64,000 nucleotides of DNA, from the NCBI RefSeq assembly GCF_048270265.1, contig NZ_JBLWTD010000011.1:1-64000 (forward strand), written 5' to 3'. The translations under genes were made by a program, and so were the position numbers. Below, piece after piece: positions 1-8,352 of this stretch. This DNA comes from Maricaulis sp048270265. Lineage in GTDB: Bacteria > Pseudomonadota > Alphaproteobacteria > Caulobacterales > Maricaulaceae. Numbering within the stretch: the stretch's first letter is position 1; each line of letters opens with the position of its first letter. The notes under the pieces were generated by a model, which had not been told where the DNA came from, searched no databases, and was given only the letters and a program-made list of their open reading frames with translations.

Positions 1-387
1 GGCGGCGCGGCAGATATCGGCCACGGCCATCAGATTGACCTGGAGGATCCCGGCCCAGCCGGCTTCCCACTCGGCGTCGGTCGCCTCGAAGGGCGTGGCC
101 CAGTGAATGCCGGCATTATTGATAATGGTGTCGAGCCTGCCGCCGGCGAGATGCTGGGCCGCCTCGACCAGATCGCGACCGGCGCCGGGCATCGACAGGT
201 CGGCCTGCACCGCCCCGAGCGCCCGCGGCCCGATCTCGCGCACCGCCATGTCGGCATCGCTCATATTGGAATTGCCGTGCAGCACCACTTCCGCGCCCTG
301 TTCGGCAAACAGTTTCGCTGCCGCCAGGCCAACGCCATGGCTGGAGCCGGTGATCAGGGCGCGCTTGCCGGAAAGGGGGAGGTGCAT
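1..387 (-). CDS. SDR-family oxidoreductase (3' end outside window)
   Basis: This is a short-chain dehydrogenase/reductase with a Rossmann fold using NAD(P). Reading leftward from the ATG at 387 there are 129 open codons up to the window edge, so the C-terminal half with the YxxxK catalytic motif is missing. The start reads MHLPLSGKRALITGSSHGVG, in which TGSSHGVG is the TGxxxGxG cofactor loop. The NNAG motif (IINNAGIHWA) lies near residue 90. It follows the aldehyde dehydrogenase on the same strand after a 158-bp gap that holds a perfect hairpin, so co-transcription is uncertain. The substrate cannot be read from the sequence, but the neighbouring alcohol and aldehyde oxidising enzymes suggest an alcohol/ketone step in the same pathway. 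Confidence 0.85.
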   Translation of the reverse strand, partial: MHLPLSGKRALITGSSHGVGLAAAKLFAEQGAEVVLHGNSNMSDADMAVREIGPRALGAVQADLSMPGAGRDLVEAAQHLAGGRLDTIINNAGIHWATPFEATDAEWEAGWAGILQVNLMAVADICRAA

Positions 388-507
388 GGGGTGATCCTGT
401 AGAGCGGTGAGGAAGGCGGCCGTGTTACCGGGAATCGCGGGTGCCGCCAATCAGGAGAGGGATATGTCGTCTTGGTTCGCGTGCCGGGGAAGACTGCATT
501 TGTCCTG

Positions 508-534
508 GGGACAGGTAGCGCGGCTACCTGTCCC
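508..534. repeat. Perfect 12-bp-arm hairpin, family of GGGAC repeats
   Basis: The arms GGGACAGGTAGC (508-519) and GCTACCTGTCCC (523-534) are perfectly complementary around a 3-nt loop. The hairpin lies just past the stop of the aldehyde dehydrogenase gene. It has no clear U-tract, so it is either a weak terminator or a dispersed palindromic repeat. The sequence to its left (CCGGGGAAGACTGC) resembles the spacer between the two hairpins at 29021-29096, which supports membership of the same family. Confidence 0.7.
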
Positions 535-545
535 TCACTGAAGCC

Positions 546-1967
546 TCAGCTCATCTGCTTCTTCGCTACGGTCTCATAGAACTTCCCGTAGGGCGGGGCG
601 AGCAGGCGCGATGGATGCCATTTGCCGGTGGCGAAGACCGAGCGCTCATGGGTGAAGGTCAGGAAGCCCGCCTCGCCATGATAGGCGCCCTGGCCTGATG
701 ACCCGATACCGCCAAAGGGCAGGTCGGGGATGGAGAGGTGGAGGAGGTTGGTATTGATACCGACACCGCCCGACTGGCTCTGGTCGAGAATGCGCGCCGC
801 CATCTCCTTGTCGGTCGAATAGACGTAGAGCGCCAGCGGATGATCACGGTCGGCGACGTAATTGGTCGCGGCATCGATCTCGCTATAGCCGACCACCGGC
901 AGGAGCGGACCGAAGATCTCTTCGGTCATCAGTTTCGAATCGGCAGGCGGGTTGAGGATCACCGTCGGCGGGATCTTGCGCGCCGCCTGGGCGGCCTGGG
1001 CATCGTGCCTGGCCTGCAGGATCTCGGCCCCGCCGGCGCGGGCTTCCTCGATCATGCCGGTGAGGCGCTCATAATGCCGGTCGGAAACGATGGCCGTATA
1101 GGCATCATCGCTGGCGGCTTCGGGGAATTCATGTTCGGCGATCTTGATGATCGCCTCACCCATGGATTTCTCCTCGCCCTTGGGCACCATCACATAGTCG
1201 GGCGCGACGCAGGTCTGGCCGGCATTGAAGAACTTGCCCCAGCCGATTGATTTCGCCGCGCTGACCTGCGGATAGCCCGGGGTGACGATGGCGGGTGACT
1301 TGCCGCCGAGCTCGAGCGTCACCGGCACCAGGTTTTCCGCTGCCGCCATGGCGACGAGACGTCCGACCTGGGTCGAGCCGGTATAGAAGAGATGGTCGAA
1401 TTTCAGCGAGCTGAAGGCCTGGCCAACCGCTGGACCGCCGGTGATGACGCAGACATGGTCTTCCTCGAAAGCCTCTTCGATCAGCCGTTTCATCAGCTCC
1501 GAGGTCGCCGGGGTGAGTTCGGACGGCTTGATCATGGCCCGGCAGCCGGCGCCCAGCGCGGCAACCAGCGGCGCCATCGCCAGCTGGAAGGGGTAGTTCC
1601 ATGGCGAGACAATCCCGACCACGCCCTTGGGTTCGCGGCGCACGGTCGCCTTTCCCGGCGCCATGGTCATCGGCACGCCGACCTTGCGGCTCTTGGACCA
1701 TTTGGCGAGATGTTTCGATGTGTGATCGGCATCCTGGATGACGAAGGCGATCTCGCCGATTACGCTTTCCTGCTTGGCCCGGTTGCCGAAGTCGCGGCTG
1801 ATGGCCTCGCAGATGGCGTCGCTGTTCTTGCGGCACAGATCGGCGATGCGCGCCAGATCGGCCTTGCGCAGGTCCAGCGGCCGGTGGCGTTCATGGCGGA
1901 AGGCTTCCTGCTGGGCGGCGAGCAGGGATTTCATGCGTTCGATCTGTTTGGCTTCGGCTTCGCTCAT
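546..1967 (-). CDS. Aldehyde dehydrogenase, coniferyl-aldehyde type
   Basis: This is an NAD(P)-dependent aldehyde dehydrogenase of 473 residues that oxidises an aldehyde to its acid. The expected residues are visible: N124 in SPWNYP, K147 in IKPSE, the general base E219 in LELGGKS and the nucleophile C253 in NAGQTCVAP. The length and the C-terminal hydrophobic stretch match the coniferyl aldehyde dehydrogenase branch, which also includes long-chain aldehyde dehydrogenases. It follows the GMC oxidoreductase on the same strand by about 40 bp. The likely flow is alcohol to aldehyde (GMC) to acid (this enzyme). The real substrate is unknown. A fatty or terpenoid aldehyde fits the context better than a lignin monomer, but that is inference. 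Confidence 0.9.
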   Translation of the reverse strand: MSEAEAKQIERMKSLLAAQQEAFRHERHRPLDLRKADLARIADLCRKNSDAICEAISRDFGNRAKQESVIGEIAFVIQDADHTSKHLAKWSKSRKVGVPMTMAPGKATVRREPKGVVGIVSPWNYPFQLAMAPLVAALGAGCRAMIKPSELTPATSELMKRLIEEAFEEDHVCVITGGPAVGQAFSSLKFDHLFYTGSTQVGRLVAMAAAENLVPVTLELGGKSPAIVTPGYPQVSAAKSIGWGKFFNAGQTCVAPDYVMVPKGEEKSMGEAIIKIAEHEFPEAASDDAYTAIVSDRHYERLTGMIEEARAGGAEILQARHDAQAAQAARKIPPTVILNPPADSKLMTEEIFGPLLPVVGYSEIDAATNYVADRDHPLALYVYSTDKEMAARILDQSQSGGVGINTNLLHLSIPDLPFGGIGSSGQGAYHGEAGFLTFTHERSVFATGKWHPSRLLAPPYGKFYETVAKKQMS

Positions 1968-2008
1968 GGCGGCATTCCTTGTTTCGATATGGCAGGTCTG
2001 AAACCGGT

Positions 2009-3619
2009 TCAGGCCGTGTGGTTGTCCTCGGCGATCATGGCGGCCGCCCGTGTGGCGATCATGATCGTCGGCGCATTGGTATTGCCGCCGACCAGGCGCG
2101 GCATCACAGAGGCATCGACGACGCGAAGCCCGGCTACGCCCTTCACCCGGCAGCGATTGTCGGTCACGGCCATTTCACCCGATCCCATCGCGCAGGTCGA
2201 GGTGGGATGATACAGGGTTTCGGCGCGATTGCGGACATCGTCCTTGAGGCCCGACAGGGTCGTGATCTCCGCTCCGGGATAGCGCTCTTCCTTGCGGTCA
2301 TAGTCGAAAGCCGGTGCCGCGAGGATGTCACGCACCTTGCCGAGCGCGTCGGCAAGAACGTCGAGATCAAACTCTTCCTCGAGATAGTTTGGCTGGATCG
2401 CCGGATGCTCATAAGGGTCGGTCGATTTGAGCGTGATCGAGCCGCGGCTTTTGGGATAGAGCTGGCAGGCATGCAGGGTGACGCCATGTCCCCAGGCCTT
2501 TTCCACCCCGTGCGGATTGGAGATCGCCGGGATGAAGACCAGTTGCAGATCGGGCAGATCGCCGGCATAGGCCGACTTGATGAAGGCACCGCCCTGCACC
2601 GGATTGACGGTGAAGGGGCCATCGCCGGCCAGGGCCCAGCGCGCCACCATATACATATGGTTCGGGATGGAGCGCAGCGAATTGCCGATCGAGGTCGAGG
2701 ACTTGGTCCAGAGCTGGGCCGTGATGTCGAGATGGTCCTGCAGGTTCTTGCCGACGCCGGGCAGGTCGGATTCGACGCTGATGCCCAGCTCGCGCAATTC
2801 ATCGGCCGGCCCGATGCCCGAGAGCAGCAGGGTCTGCGGTGAATTGATCGCGCCGCCGGAGAGGATGACTTCCTTGCGCGCGGTCAGCACGGTGGTGACG
2901 CCGTCGATATCGACCTCGACGCCGGTGGCGCGGCCGTCCTCGATAATCACGCGGCGCACCATGGCCTTGGTGGTGACGGAGCAATTGTCCCGCTCCAGCG
3001 CCGGACGCAGGAAGGCATCGGCGGCGGAACAGCGTTTGCGGCCCTTCTGGGTCACCTGGTAGGGCCCGAACCCTTCCTGGCTGGCGCCGTTGAAATCGGG
3101 ATTGCGCTTGTATTGCAGCTCGTCGCCAGCCTTGAAATAGGCCTGGGTCAGCGGGTTGAGCGGCGCGATGTCCTGGACCCAGAGCGGGCCGTCCGTACCG
3201 TGCCATTCATCGGCGCCGCGGGTCTGGTGTTCCACTTCCTTGAAGGCGGGCAGGGCGTTTTTCCAGTTCCAGCCCTCGGCGCCATAGGCGCTCTCCCACT
3301 CGTCATAATTCTCGTGGGCGCCGCGCATGTAGTGCATGGCATTGATCGAGGAGGAGCCGCCGAGCGTCTTGCCGCGCGGCCAGAGCAGTTTGCGGTCGTT
3401 GAGGTGCTTTTGTTCCTCGGTCCAGTAGCCCCAGTTGAAATCCTCGCCGGTGACGGCGAACTGGAGCAGCATCGGCGTGCGGATGATCGGGCTGTCGTCC
3501 GATCCGCCCGCCTCGAGCACACAGACCGAGACCGACGGATCGCGCGACAGGCGTTCGGCCACCGTGCAGCCGGCCGAACCGGCGCCACAGATGATGTAGT
3601 CGTAACTGGTCTCACTCAT
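2009..3619 (-). CDS. GMC oxidoreductase (choline/alcohol dehydrogenase-like)
   Basis: This FAD-dependent glucose-methanol-choline family protein has 536 residues from the chosen start. The ATG at 3619 puts the dinucleotide-binding motif CGAGSAG at residues 11-17, as usual for the family. A longer open frame to 3718 would add an arginine-rich, low-complexity tail that is antisense-like. The catalytic pair is H471 (in LYHPTSTCAMG) and N515 (in GGNTNAP). Related proteins include choline dehydrogenase BetA and the alkanol dehydrogenase AlkJ. No betaine genes lie nearby, so an alcohol dehydrogenase role is more likely. The start overlaps the end of the upstream serine hydrolase by 8 bp, showing translational coupling. 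Confidence 0.92.
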   Translation of the reverse strand: MSETSYDYIICGAGSAGCTVAERLSRDPSVSVCVLEAGGSDDSPIIRTPMLLQFAVTGEDFNWGYWTEEQKHLNDRKLLWPRGKTLGGSSSINAMHYMRGAHENYDEWESAYGAEGWNWKNALPAFKEVEHQTRGADEWHGTDGPLWVQDIAPLNPLTQAYFKAGDELQYKRNPDFNGASQEGFGPYQVTQKGRKRCSAADAFLRPALERDNCSVTTKAMVRRVIIEDGRATGVEVDIDGVTTVLTARKEVILSGGAINSPQTLLLSGIGPADELRELGISVESDLPGVGKNLQDHLDITAQLWTKSSTSIGNSLRSIPNHMYMVARWALAGDGPFTVNPVQGGAFIKSAYAGDLPDLQLVFIPAISNPHGVEKAWGHGVTLHACQLYPKSRGSITLKSTDPYEHPAIQPNYLEEEFDLDVLADALGKVRDILAAPAFDYDRKEERYPGAEITTLSGLKDDVRNRAETLYHPTSTCAMGSGEMAVTDNRCRVKGVAGLRVVDASVMPRLVGGNTNAPTIMIATRAAAMIAEDNHTA

Positions 3620-4886
3620 CGCCCGTCTCCGTCGTCTCGGCCCCGGCCGGGGGCGTATCGAGGGCGGCTTCGATGACCGGGTCGCCATAATGTGCCGAAA
3701 GGGCACGCATGGCGGCAATCGATTCCGCGGTACGCCCGGTCCAGGCAGTGTCGGCGGCGGTGCGGGCGATCACGATATTGCGGCGCTCATCGACCCAGAC
3801 ATACTGGCCATAGACGCCGGCCATGAAGTACTCGCCGTCATGATCCTCGGGCACCCAGAAGTGCAGGCCATAGCCACGATGCGGGTAGACCGAGGCGGGG
3901 CCGGCTTCCTGGAAGGGGGCATTGGGGCGTGTCGCCATGGTCACCCAGCCTTCGGGCAGCAGGCGCTCGCCGTCCCAGACGCCGTCCTGCAGGTAGAACT
4001 GGCCCATGCGGGCATAGTCCTCAAGGCGGGCATTGAGACAGCAATAGCCGATCGCCATGCCGTTATCGCCCTGGATATTCTGGTTCCAGGAGGCGTCGCC
4101 CGTCATGCCGAGCGGGCGCCAGATCTTGGTCTCGACCACTTCCGCGAGCGGAGCGTTATAGATGCCGCGAATGACGGCGGAGAGGACGTGGGTATTGGCG
4201 CTGACATAATGCAGGTCCTCGCCGGCCGGGCGGTCACGCTCCACCGAGCCGACGAGCTCGTCGATGTTCTGGCCGTAGATGTTGGCACCCAGGAAGAGGC
4301 GGCGGATATCGGAACCGGGCGCGTTGTAGTCTTCCTCGAAATCCATGCCGGCGGACATCATCAGGAGGTGACGCAGCGTGGTGGCCCCGTAATCGGTGCC
4401 GGCAAATTGCGGGGCGAACATTTCCGCGGTCTGGTCGAGATTGGCGATATGGCCGTCCTGCATCGCCATTGCGATCAGGGTTGCGACGAAGCTCTTGCCG
4501 ACGGACCAGCTGGTGTGGCGGGTCTCGGGCGTGGAGCCGAGCAGATAGGTCTCATGCACCACGACACCATCATGCATCACGATGAGCCCGGTGGAATCCG
4601 AGGCGGCCTGCCACTCATCGACGGTCCGTTCCTGGCCGCCGAACCGGAAGGAGACGGCATCATTGCGCACATCGCGGGGCAGGGGATTCGCGTTTTCCTG
4701 AGCAGAAATCACCCTGTAGGGGAAAACATCGTCCATATCGCGAAATGTCTCCGCGAGATGCTCCGGTTTGGTGGCAGCCTGGATTTCAGCCGGTGAATAC
4801 TCGGACCAGGGGCGGAAATACCAGCCCGCGGCGACCAGGATAAGGGTGGCCAAAATCGCACCCAAGCCTATGAAAATTCTTTTCAT
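3612..4886 (-). CDS. Membrane-anchored serine hydrolase (class C beta-lactamase fold)
   Basis: This 424-residue protein begins with a single hydrophobic segment (residues 4-23), so it is probably anchored in the inner membrane facing the periplasm. The S128-V-G-K131 tetrad in TSWSVGKSF is the SxxK nucleophile motif of the beta-lactamase/DD-peptidase/EstB esterase fold. YVSAN near residue 233 is the likely second (YxN-type) motif. Its context with uptake and oxidation genes suggests an esterase that releases an alcohol for the downstream GMC and aldehyde enzymes, rather than a beta-lactamase. A GGGGAGAG ribosome site precedes the ATG. It is the first gene of the leftward operon, and the palindrome at 4909-4923 lies 23 bp upstream of its start. 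Confidence 0.85.
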   Translation of the reverse strand: MKRIFIGLGAILATLILVAAGWYFRPWSEYSPAEIQAATKPEHLAETFRDMDDVFPYRVISAQENANPLPRDVRNDAVSFRFGGQERTVDEWQAASDSTGLIVMHDGVVVHETYLLGSTPETRHTSWSVGKSFVATLIAMAMQDGHIANLDQTAEMFAPQFAGTDYGATTLRHLLMMSAGMDFEEDYNAPGSDIRRLFLGANIYGQNIDELVGSVERDRPAGEDLHYVSANTHVLSAVIRGIYNAPLAEVVETKIWRPLGMTGDASWNQNIQGDNGMAIGYCCLNARLEDYARMGQFYLQDGVWDGERLLPEGWVTMATRPNAPFQEAGPASVYPHRGYGLHFWVPEDHDGEYFMAGVYGQYVWVDERRNIVIARTAADTAWTGRTAESIAAMRALSAHYGDPVIEAALDTPPAGAETTETGDE

Positions 4887-4908
4887 TTCTCTCCCCAGAG
4901 TCAGAAAA

Positions 4909-4923
4909 TTGAACGCTGTTCAC
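4909..4923. promoter_or_regulatory. Palindromic operator candidate, copy 1
   Basis: The site reads TTGAACGCTGTTCAC, with GAAC/GTTC arms around a 3-nt centre. It lies 23 bp upstream of the leftward serine hydrolase gene and 213 bp upstream of the rightward TonB receptor. The same 15-mer, with one or two changes, recurs at 7854-7868 and 9388-9402. The shape fits a TetR-family operator, but no such regulator is in the window. Confidence 0.65.
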
Positions 4924-5136
4924 TTTGCAGCCTAGCAGAGTCCGGGCAGGAAGAAAGAGGCTCGCAGGCCCCGGCCTGAAAATTGCTAAGTGCGGTATGC
5001 TTGCATCAGCTGCGACACTTTTTTGCCTCAGCGGGAAAAACGGGCTGACAGCCTGCAGCCATGATGCTCAAATGTCGGTAGATACGCGGATCGGTTGGTT
5101 AAAAAAAACCGCGTCACAAGGGGAGAAGAAGTTCAG

Positions 5137-7857
5137 ATGAAAATGTTCTCAAAAGCCGTCGTCATGGGCACGACGGCAATTCTCAGCGGACTGATTGGTG
5201 TCTCCGGCGCTCTGGCGCAGGTTGAGACCATCACCGTCACTGCGCAAAAGCGCGAGCAAACGCTTCAGGACACGCCGGTTTCGGTCGCCGTTGTCACGGG
5301 CGCGCAAATCGAGCAATCACAGATTCGCGATGCGGCTGACCTGCAAATGCTGGTGCCGTCCCTGCGGGTTTCCGAGTTCGCGACCTCGACGAACACCGAG
5401 TTCAACCTGCGCGGCATCGGTACTTCGAGCTTCAACCCGGGCCTTGAGCCTTCGGTCGGCATTTTCATCGATGGCGTCTATCGTCCGCGCTCCGGCTCGG
5501 CGATCAATGACCTGCTGTCGGTCGAGCGTGTCGAAGTCATCCGTGGTCCCCAGTCGACCCTGTTCGGCCGCAACACGCCGGCCGGTGTTGTCTCCATCAT
5601 CACCCAGAAGCCGGAATACGACTTCGGCTATACCGGTGAAGTGACGATCGGCAATTTCGGCGCGCGCGTCCTGCGCGGCACCGTGACCGGTCCTCTGTCT
5701 GACTCGATGGCCTTCCGTCTCGACGCCACCACGCACTCCAATGATGGCTACATCACCGCCGAAGACGGCCGCGACATCAATAACCGCGACCGCCAGAGCT
5801 ATCGGGCCCAGCTGCTGTGGAACCCGGGCGACAATACCGAAATCCGCATCATCGGTGATTACGGCACGATCGACGAGAACTGCTGCGCCGCTCCGTTCGC
5901 CTATTATGATCCGATCGATCAGGGCGCGCTTGTCGGTCTCGGTGGTACGGCTGTCCCGGCCAATCCGCATGGCGGCCGCATCGCAATCGATGGCGATCTG
6001 AACACTGTCCTGGATACCTCGGGCGTCTCGTTCCAGCTCGACCATGATTTCGACAACATCACCTTCACCTCCATCACCGCGATCCGGAACTATGACGAAG
6101 ACCAGAACTTCGACGCCGACTTCTCGGATCTCGACCTGATCAGCGCCCGTCATATCCAGAACCAGTATGACAGCTTCACCCAGGAATTCCGTCTGACCTC
6201 GACCGGCGACAACACTGTCGACTGGATGATGGGCGGGTTCTATTACGACAATAACCTGCGCTTCCGGAACTCGACGCCTTACGGCGCCGATGCCCGGAAC
6301 TTCTTTGATGCGGCGTCCGCGCCAAGCGTTGCCGCTCTGGTCGCATCGATGGGCCTGCCAGCCGGTACCGGCGGCATCTCGCTGCTCGAATTCTTCCTCG
6401 ACATGAACCAGGCTGCCGGTGTTGGTGGCTTCGTGCCGCTCGCTTCGGGCAGTGCTGCCCTGCCGACGACCCCGGCCGAGGGCTTCATTGCCACCAGCCA
6501 TGGTCTGATCTCGGAAGACTATCAGTACGACACCGAGGCCTGGTCCTTCTTCGGTCAGCTTGACTTCCATGTGACGGATGACTTCACCGTCACCCTCGGT
6601 GGCCGTTATTCCAACGAAGACAAGTCGATGACCACGGTCATCGATCAACCCGATCCAATGTCGGCCTTCAGCTTCGTCGACCTGGCGCAGGATCTGCGTC
6701 TGGTGGCGCCGGGCTTCTGTGATCCGGGCCTCTACCCTGTCATCGGTGGCGATGCCTGTGCCTATCTGGTGCCGGTCGTCCTGCTCGGTCAGGGTGTGAC
6801 GCATTACCCGAACCCACTGGGTGGCGCACCGATCCCGATCGACCCGACCTCGCCGCTGCCAGGCTATCTGGCTGGCACGGGTTACAACCCGCTGCTCGGC
6901 TTCTCGGCCTTCCAGAACTGGGAGCCGGTCAATGCGAGCGATTTCCCGACCTCGCGTAATGACACCAACTTCTCGGGCAATATCATCCTGTCCTACGACG
7001 TGTCAGACACGCTGAATGTCTATGCGAGCTATGCCACGGGCTTCAAGCCAGGCGGGTTCAACGTCTCGACCAACGCAGCCTTCACCGGCGTGTTCGAGTT
7101 CGAGGAAGAGACCTCCAGCTCGTTCGAAGTCGGCATGAAGGGTACGCTGTGGGATAACCACTTCGTCTATGCCGTCGCCCTGTTCGATCAGGAAATCGAA
7201 GGCTTCCAGACCAACAACTTCGTTGGCAATGGCTTTGCTCTCGAGAATGCCGGCTCGATCCAGGTCTCCGGTCTTGAATTCGAAGGCACCTGGGCTCCAA
7301 CCCCGGGCCTCGTCTTCACCGGCGGCTTCACCTACCTGTTCGAAAGCAAGTATGGCGACTACCAATACGCCCCTTGCCCGGACGCGTTTAACGGTGTTGG
7401 CGTCTGGGAAGCCGGCGATCCGAATTTCGCCCTGTGTGAAATCGGTGCCGAGCGGACCAATACGGCCGGCGTGACGGCGCTGTACAACGACCTCTCGGGT
7501 CGTGACCGCGGCAATTCCGAGTTCGTTGGCTCGCTGACCGGTACCTATACCTGGAACGTTGGCGACAGCATGGAAGCCTTCGTTCGCGGTGAAGCCACGA
7601 ATATCTCGAGCTTCGGTCTCACCACTTCGCAGGATCCACGGACCTTCGCGAACCAGGAAGGCTTCGCGATGTTCAATGGCAGCTTCGGCCTCGGTGCCGA
7701 GGATGGCAGCTGGGGTCTCCAGGTCTGGGGCCGTAACCTGTTTGAACAGGATTACGTCAAGGGTGCCTTCCCGTCGGTCGGTTATCTCGGGACGAGCGTC
7801 AATGCTTATCCTGGCGATCCACGGACCTACGGCATCACGCTGCGTATCCGCGGGTAA
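5137..7857 (+). CDS. TonB-dependent outer-membrane receptor
   Basis: This 906-residue outer-membrane transporter imports its ligand using TonB-ExbBD energy. The signal peptide ends at GALA|Q near residue 28. The TonB box region VETITVTAQKREQ follows, then the plug domain (QDTPVSV, the LRGIG motif, VERVEVIRGPQSTLFGRN) and a long beta-barrel ending in LRIRG. The chosen ATG is preceded by GGGGAGAAG at 5121-5129, whereas the upstream start at 5095 would lack a signal peptide. The VTAQKR-type plug belongs to the large receptor class common in Caulobacterales and Sphingomonadales for carbohydrates, terpenoids, steroids and other bulky compounds. Two cysteines lie in NCCAAPFAY near residue 248, probably in an extracellular loop. 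The ligand is unknown, but the neighbours suggest a hydrophobic ester or alcohol. Confidence 0.95.
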   Translation: MKMFSKAVVMGTTAILSGLIGVSGALAQVETITVTAQKREQTLQDTPVSVAVVTGAQIEQSQIRDAADLQMLVPSLRVSEFATSTNTEFNLRGIGTSSFNPGLEPSVGIFIDGVYRPRSGSAINDLLSVERVEVIRGPQSTLFGRNTPAGVVSIITQKPEYDFGYTGEVTIGNFGARVLRGTVTGPLSDSMAFRLDATTHSNDGYITAEDGRDINNRDRQSYRAQLLWNPGDNTEIRIIGDYGTIDENCCAAPFAYYDPIDQGALVGLGGTAVPANPHGGRIAIDGDLNTVLDTSGVSFQLDHDFDNITFTSITAIRNYDEDQNFDADFSDLDLISARHIQNQYDSFTQEFRLTSTGDNTVDWMMGGFYYDNNLRFRNSTPYGADARNFFDAASAPSVAALVASMGLPAGTGGISLLEFFLDMNQAAGVGGFVPLASGSAALPTTPAEGFIATSHGLISEDYQYDTEAWSFFGQLDFHVTDDFTVTLGGRYSNEDKSMTTVIDQPDPMSAFSFVDLAQDLRLVAPGFCDPGLYPVIGGDACAYLVPVVLLGQGVTHYPNPLGGAPIPIDPTSPLPGYLAGTGYNPLLGFSAFQNWEPVNASDFPTSRNDTNFSGNIILSYDVSDTLNVYASYATGFKPGGFNVSTNAAFTGVFEFEEETSSSFEVGMKGTLWDNHFVYAVALFDQEIEGFQTNNFVGNGFALENAGSIQVSGLEFEGTWAPTPGLVFTGGFTYLFESKYGDYQYAPCPDAFNGVGVWEAGDPNFALCEIGAERTNTAGVTALYNDLSGRDRGNSEFVGSLTGTYTWNVGDSMEAFVRGEATNISSFGLTTSQDPRTFANQEGFAMFNGSFGLGAEDGSWGLQVWGRNLFEQDYVKGAFPSVGYLGTSVNAYPGDPRTYGITLRIRG

Positions 7858-7868
7858 ACAGCGTTCAA
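7854..7868. promoter_or_regulatory. Palindromic operator candidate, copy 2 (inverted, imperfect)
   Basis: On the minus strand this reads TTGAACGCTGTTTAC, one base different from copy 1. It overlaps the stop codon of the TonB receptor and lies 64 bp before the small membrane-protein gene. It is weaker than the other copies because one arm is changed (GTTTAC for GTTCAC). Confidence 0.45.
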
Positions 7869-7884
7869 TTTTCACTTTGAATGG

Positions 7885-7916
7885 GGGCGAAGGCTGTATA
7901 GCCTTCGCCCTTATTC
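7885..7916 (+). terminator. Rho-independent terminator after TonB receptor
   Basis: A perfect 10-bp stem GGGCGAAGGC / GCCTTCGCCC (7885-7894 and 7901-7910) with a 6-nt loop TGTATA is followed by TTATTCTTT. This is a canonical intrinsic terminator 28 bp after the receptor stop. It separates the receptor transcript from the following genes. Confidence 0.88.
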
Positions 7917-7932
7917 TTTGGTGGAGCCGTTG

Positions 7933-8349
7933 ATGCCGTTTGTCTGGGTCATGTTGGGATCATTCGTGGGTATATCCGCGATGGTCGCCCTGAATGTTTT
8001 TCTGCGCCTCGGCGAGCCGGCGCGGCTCTCGAGCCTCGACGAGGCGATCGAGCGGCTCGATACCGACGCGATCGGCTTCCGGGCCGGTGAGGGTGTGCTG
8101 GCCGAGGACGGCAGTGCGGCCCTGGTCGAGGAAGCCGGCGGCCGGCGGATCGGCCTGCTGACCGCGAAGGGCGATGAATTCGTCATTCGCTATGTCGGGC
8201 CTGGCCTGGTGCGAGCGGCCCGGCTGTCGGAAGACGCCCGCCTCACCATTCGACTCAATGATTTCAGCTTTCCGCCTTACACAATGGGCCTTGCTGATGC
8301 GGCCGAGGCCCGTCTGTGGGCCGACAAGCTCAATGCGATGCAGGAGTGA
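7933..8349 (+). CDS. Small membrane-anchored protein, unknown function
   Basis: This 138-residue protein starts with one transmembrane helix (MPFVWVMLGSFVGISAMVA) followed by a soluble domain of about 110 residues. I do not recognise the family. The soluble part alternates short strands (ALVEEAGGRRIGLLT, EFVIRYVGPGLV) and ends in a helix ADAAEARLWADKLNAM, which recalls membrane-anchored PH-like folds. That resemblance is only a guess. The ATG at 7933 has GGTGGAG upstream, and the TTG at 7918 is less likely. It ends 3 bp before the sterol-desaturase gene, so the two are probably one transcript, and the protein may assist that membrane enzyme. Confidence 0.7.
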   Translation: MPFVWVMLGSFVGISAMVALNVFLRLGEPARLSSLDEAIERLDTDAIGFRAGEGVLAEDGSAALVEEAGGRRIGLLTAKGDEFVIRYVGPGLVRAARLSEDARLTIRLNDFSFPPYTMGLADAAEARLWADKLNAMQE

Positions 8350-8352
8350 ATT

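Noticed and set aside
3620..3718. N-terminal extension of the GMC oxidoreductase
   Set aside because: It is Arg/Pro rich, lies antisense-like over the upstream gene, and would push the FAD loop to residue 45.
3612..4886. Beta-lactam resistance gene
   Set aside because: Only the SxxK fold motif supports it. The membrane anchor, operon partners and lack of an ampR-like regulator favour an esterase or peptidase role.
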